Origin: Alcaligenaceae bacterium
Lineage (GTDB): Bacteria; Pseudomonadota; Gammaproteobacteria; Burkholderiales; Burkholderiaceae
Direction: 5' to 3'
Assembly: GCA_947372575.1 (NCBI GenBank)
Contig: CANBUF010000049.1
Span: forward strand, 1-9,408
Length of the DNA stretch: 9,408 nt
Of the stretch, positions 7,582 through 9,408 are shown piece by piece. A model generated the notes under the pieces. It did not search any database and was not told the origin of the DNA. It saw nothing but the letters and a program-made list of their open reading frames with translations. Both the position numbers and the translations under genes were made by a program. Positions within the stretch are counted from its first letter, which is position 1, and every line of letters begins with the position of its first letter.

Positions 7582-7627
7582 GACCGTTCGCGGCAGGGTG
7601 TCAGAACCACAACACCATGCCGCGGTC
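7582..7627 (+). other. Large stem-loop in the gap after the binding-protein gene
   Basis: Pairing segments are GACC (7582-7585) with GGTC (7624-7627), GCGGCA (7590-7595) with TGCCGC (7618-7623), and GGTGT (7597-7601) with ACACC (7612-7616). They enclose a 10-base loop, with one G-A mismatch and one 4-base bulge, 15 base pairs in all. It begins six bases after the upstream stop codon and no T-run follows, so it is not a standard intrinsic terminator. It more likely shields the 3' end of the upstream message from exonucleases or gives partial polarity. It also buries the GTG at 7598. Confidence 0.6.
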
Positions 7628-7645
7628 TGCACCACTGAAGCAAGG

Positions 7646-8518
7646 ATGAATATCACCATCATGAATGCTGCTACGCTCCAGGCCCCTGTAATCAGTACGC
7701 AAAATTCGGCCGCACCGAACATCCTGCTCGAGGTCAATGGCATCGAGGTTATCTACAACCACGTGATTCTTGTGCTCAAAGGGGTTTCACTAAATGTGCC
7801 GCAAGGCAAAATCGTGGCCTTGCTGGGTGCAAATGGCGCAGGTAAAACCACAACGTTGCGTGCCATTTCAAATTTATTGCAGGGTGAGCGCGGCGACGTC
7901 ACGAAAGGCAATATTGTGTTTCGTGGTGAACGTATCGATCGCCTGACACCTGCCGAACTGGTCAAGCGAGGTGTGGTGCAAGTGATGGAGGGGCGGCATT
8001 GTTTTGCACACCTGAGTATCGAAGATAATTTACTGACGGGTGCCTATACCCGTAATCTTGGTCGTGCCGAACTCGCAGATGCCCTTGAAAGGGTGTATCA
8101 ATATTTTCCCCGGCTCAAGCAGCGCCGCACCAGCCAGGCAGGCTATACCTCTGGCGGTGAACAGCAGATGTGCGCGATCGGGCGCGCATTGATGGCGGAT
8201 CCCAGGATGATTCTGCTCGACGAACCGTCCATGGGTCTGGCGCCGCAAATTGTTGAAGAGATCTTTCAGATCGTTAAGGATTTGAATGAGCGTGAAGGGG
8301 TCAGCTTTTTATTGGCCGAACAAAATACCAATATCGCGCTGCGCTACGCGGACTATGGTTATATTCTCGAAAATGGCCGTGTGATGATGGATGGTGCCGC
8401 ACAGGCGCTTGCCGAGAATGAAGATGTCAAAGAGTTTTATCTTGGTATTTCAAGTGGCGCACGCAAGAGCTTTCGCGACACTAAATTTTATCGCCGCCGC
8501 AAACGCTGGCTGGCATGA
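7646..8518 (+). CDS. livF: LivF-type ATP-binding subunit of the ABC importer
   Basis: A 290-residue ATPase when started at ATG 7646. Walker A GANGAGKT is at 61-68, VMEGRHCF (113-120) replaces the Q-loop region as is usual in LivF, the signature TSGGEQQ is at 168-174, Walker B MILLDEPS at 188-195, and the switch position has Q226 in AEQN, again typical of LivF. The start is uncertain. GTG 7598 is possible but lies in a strong stem-loop; ATG 7646 has GAAG five bases upstream; ATG 7661 is also possible. All lie before the conserved LLEVNGIEVIY. The protein is longer than E. coli LivF (237) because of an extra N-terminal stretch and a basic C-terminal tail after the usual FYLG (KSFRDTKFYRRRKRW). 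It is separated from livG by three genes but should pair with it. Confidence 0.9.
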   Translation: MNITIMNAATLQAPVISTQNSAAPNILLEVNGIEVIYNHVILVLKGVSLNVPQGKIVALLGANGAGKTTTLRAISNLLQGERGDVTKGNIVFRGERIDRLTPAELVKRGVVQVMEGRHCFAHLSIEDNLLTGAYTRNLGRAELADALERVYQYFPRLKQRRTSQAGYTSGGEQQMCAIGRALMADPRMILLDEPSMGLAPQIVEEIFQIVKDLNEREGVSFLLAEQNTNIALRYADYGYILENGRVMMDGAAQALAENEDVKEFYLGISSGARKSFRDTKFYRRRKRWLA

Positions 8519-8536
8519 TGGCAAAGAGAATCCTAC

Positions 8537-9408
8537 ATGTCTGAATTTTATGACGCGCGCGAGACGCGTGATCCCGGCTTGCGAGAGCGCGACCTGATGC
8601 ATGCATTGCCCGTTGCAATTGCGCGAGCGATCGCAAGTGCGCCAGCTGTAGCGCGGCAGTTGCAAGGCTTGGATCCACGCGCAATCACCACGCGTGAAGC
8701 GCTCGCCGCAATACCTGTCATTCGCAAACATGAATTGCTTGAGGCGCAACTTCATGCGCGCCAGACTCAGCCATCTAGTGCCGGGCCCATCGAGCGTATT
8801 TTTGGTGGTTACTCGGCCATCGGATGGGGCCAGGCGCTGCGGGTATTTGCATCACCCGGACCAATCTATGAACCAGAAAGCGCACGCAGTGATTACTGGC
8901 GGTTTGCGCGTGCTGTCTATGCCGCAGGATTCCGTGCAGGTGATCTGGCACATAATTGTTTTTCATATCATTTCACGCCGGCCGGCTCCATGATGGAAAC
9001 TGCTGCCCATGCGGTAGGTTGTACCGTTTTTCCGGGAGGTGTGGGCCAGACGGAGCAGCAAGTTCAGGTCATGCATGATCTGGCACCCAATGGCTATATG
9101 GGGACACCGAGCTTTTTAAAAATCATCCTCGAAAAAGCCGAAGCCATGGGCGTGCAGCTGCCGTCATTGCGCTGCGCGCTTTTATCTGGTGAGGCCTTTG
9201 CACCCTCATTGCGCGACTGGCTGTCTGCGCGTGGCGTCAACGCCTATCAGGCCTATGGCAGCGCTGATCTTGGAATGATTGCTTATGAATCCGTCGCACG
9301 AGAGGGCTTGATTCTCAGTGAGGATTTGCTGCTTGAAATCGTGCGACCTGGCACGCAGGATGTCGTGCCTGATGGCGAGGTGGGTGAGGTCGTTGTGACG
9401 ACACTCAA
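8537..9408 (+). CDS. Phenylacetate-CoA-ligase-like (PaaK-type) protein, 3' end beyond window
   Basis: The first 290 residues of an open frame that runs off the right edge. It starts 18 bases after the LivF stop, with AAAGAGAA ahead of the ATG, so it belongs to the operon. The fold resembles PaaK-type adenylate-forming enzymes: GFRAGDLAHNCFSYHFTPAG (131-150), a GCTVFPGG strand-turn (161-168), MGTPSFL (188-194), LLSGEAF (215-221), AYGSADLG (239-246) and EIVRPGTQDVVPDGEVGEV (267-285), the last as in PaaK. The usual phosphate loop (SSGTTGKP in PaaK) is not seen; the equivalent place reads FASPGPIYEP (104-113), and the YGxSE-type motif has D instead of E. It may therefore be a divergent ligase with unusual nucleotide binding or a non-ligase paralogue. 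Family membership is fairly clear; activity and substrate are not. Confidence 0.8.
   Translation, partial: MSEFYDARETRDPGLRERDLMHALPVAIARAIASAPAVARQLQGLDPRAITTREALAAIPVIRKHELLEAQLHARQTQPSSAGPIERIFGGYSAIGWGQALRVFASPGPIYEPESARSDYWRFARAVYAAGFRAGDLAHNCFSYHFTPAGSMMETAAHAVGCTVFPGGVGQTEQQVQVMHDLAPNGYMGTPSFLKIILEKAEAMGVQLPSLRCALLSGEAFAPSLRDWLSARGVNAYQAYGSADLGMIAYESVAREGLILSEDLLLEIVRPGTQDVVPDGEVGEVVVTTL

Overview
The window reads as a chromosomal stretch of a Gram-negative proteobacterium. It is most likely a betaproteobacterium of the order Burkholderiales, possibly Alcaligenaceae-like. That placement is an inference from gene order and protein style: Crp/Fnr regulator, AMP-binding ligase, livG-livH-livM-livK-livF, then a second CoA-ligase-like gene, with roughly balanced GC content by eye. 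No rRNA, tRNA, CRISPR array or mobile element was seen.

Left part, minus strand (1-1168). At the left edge is the start of an exported PCu(A)C-type copper chaperone, cut by the window edge, with a complete H-X10-M-X21-H-X-M copper site. A Crp/Fnr-family transcription regulator lies upstream of it on the same strand.

Divergent control region (1169-1336). This 168-base gap separates the regulator from a long plus-strand operon. It holds a perfect inverted repeat with 7-base arms and a 6-base spacer. The TGTCA-N6-TGACA core has the geometry of a Crp-type operator. Beside it is an 8-base direct repeat with an 11-base period.

Plus-strand operon (1337-9408 and beyond). In order it encodes a long-chain-type acyl-CoA ligase (GTG start), LivG-type ATPase, LivH-type permease, LivM-type permease, a periplasmic substrate-binding protein, a LivF-type ATPase, and the first 290 residues of a phenylacetate-CoA-ligase-like protein that runs off the right edge. 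Most gaps are 2-33 bases. The two longer gaps flank the binding-protein gene and each contains a stem-loop. The one after it is large, which may allow the binding protein to be made in excess.

Together this is a complete HAAT-family ABC importer bracketed by two adenylate-forming enzyme genes. The simplest reading is uptake of a carboxylic acid (aromatic, fatty or branched) followed by CoA activation, under the divergent Crp/Fnr regulator. The substrate cannot be read from the sequence. The second ligase-like protein lacks a recognisable canonical ATP phosphate loop, so its activity is an open question.
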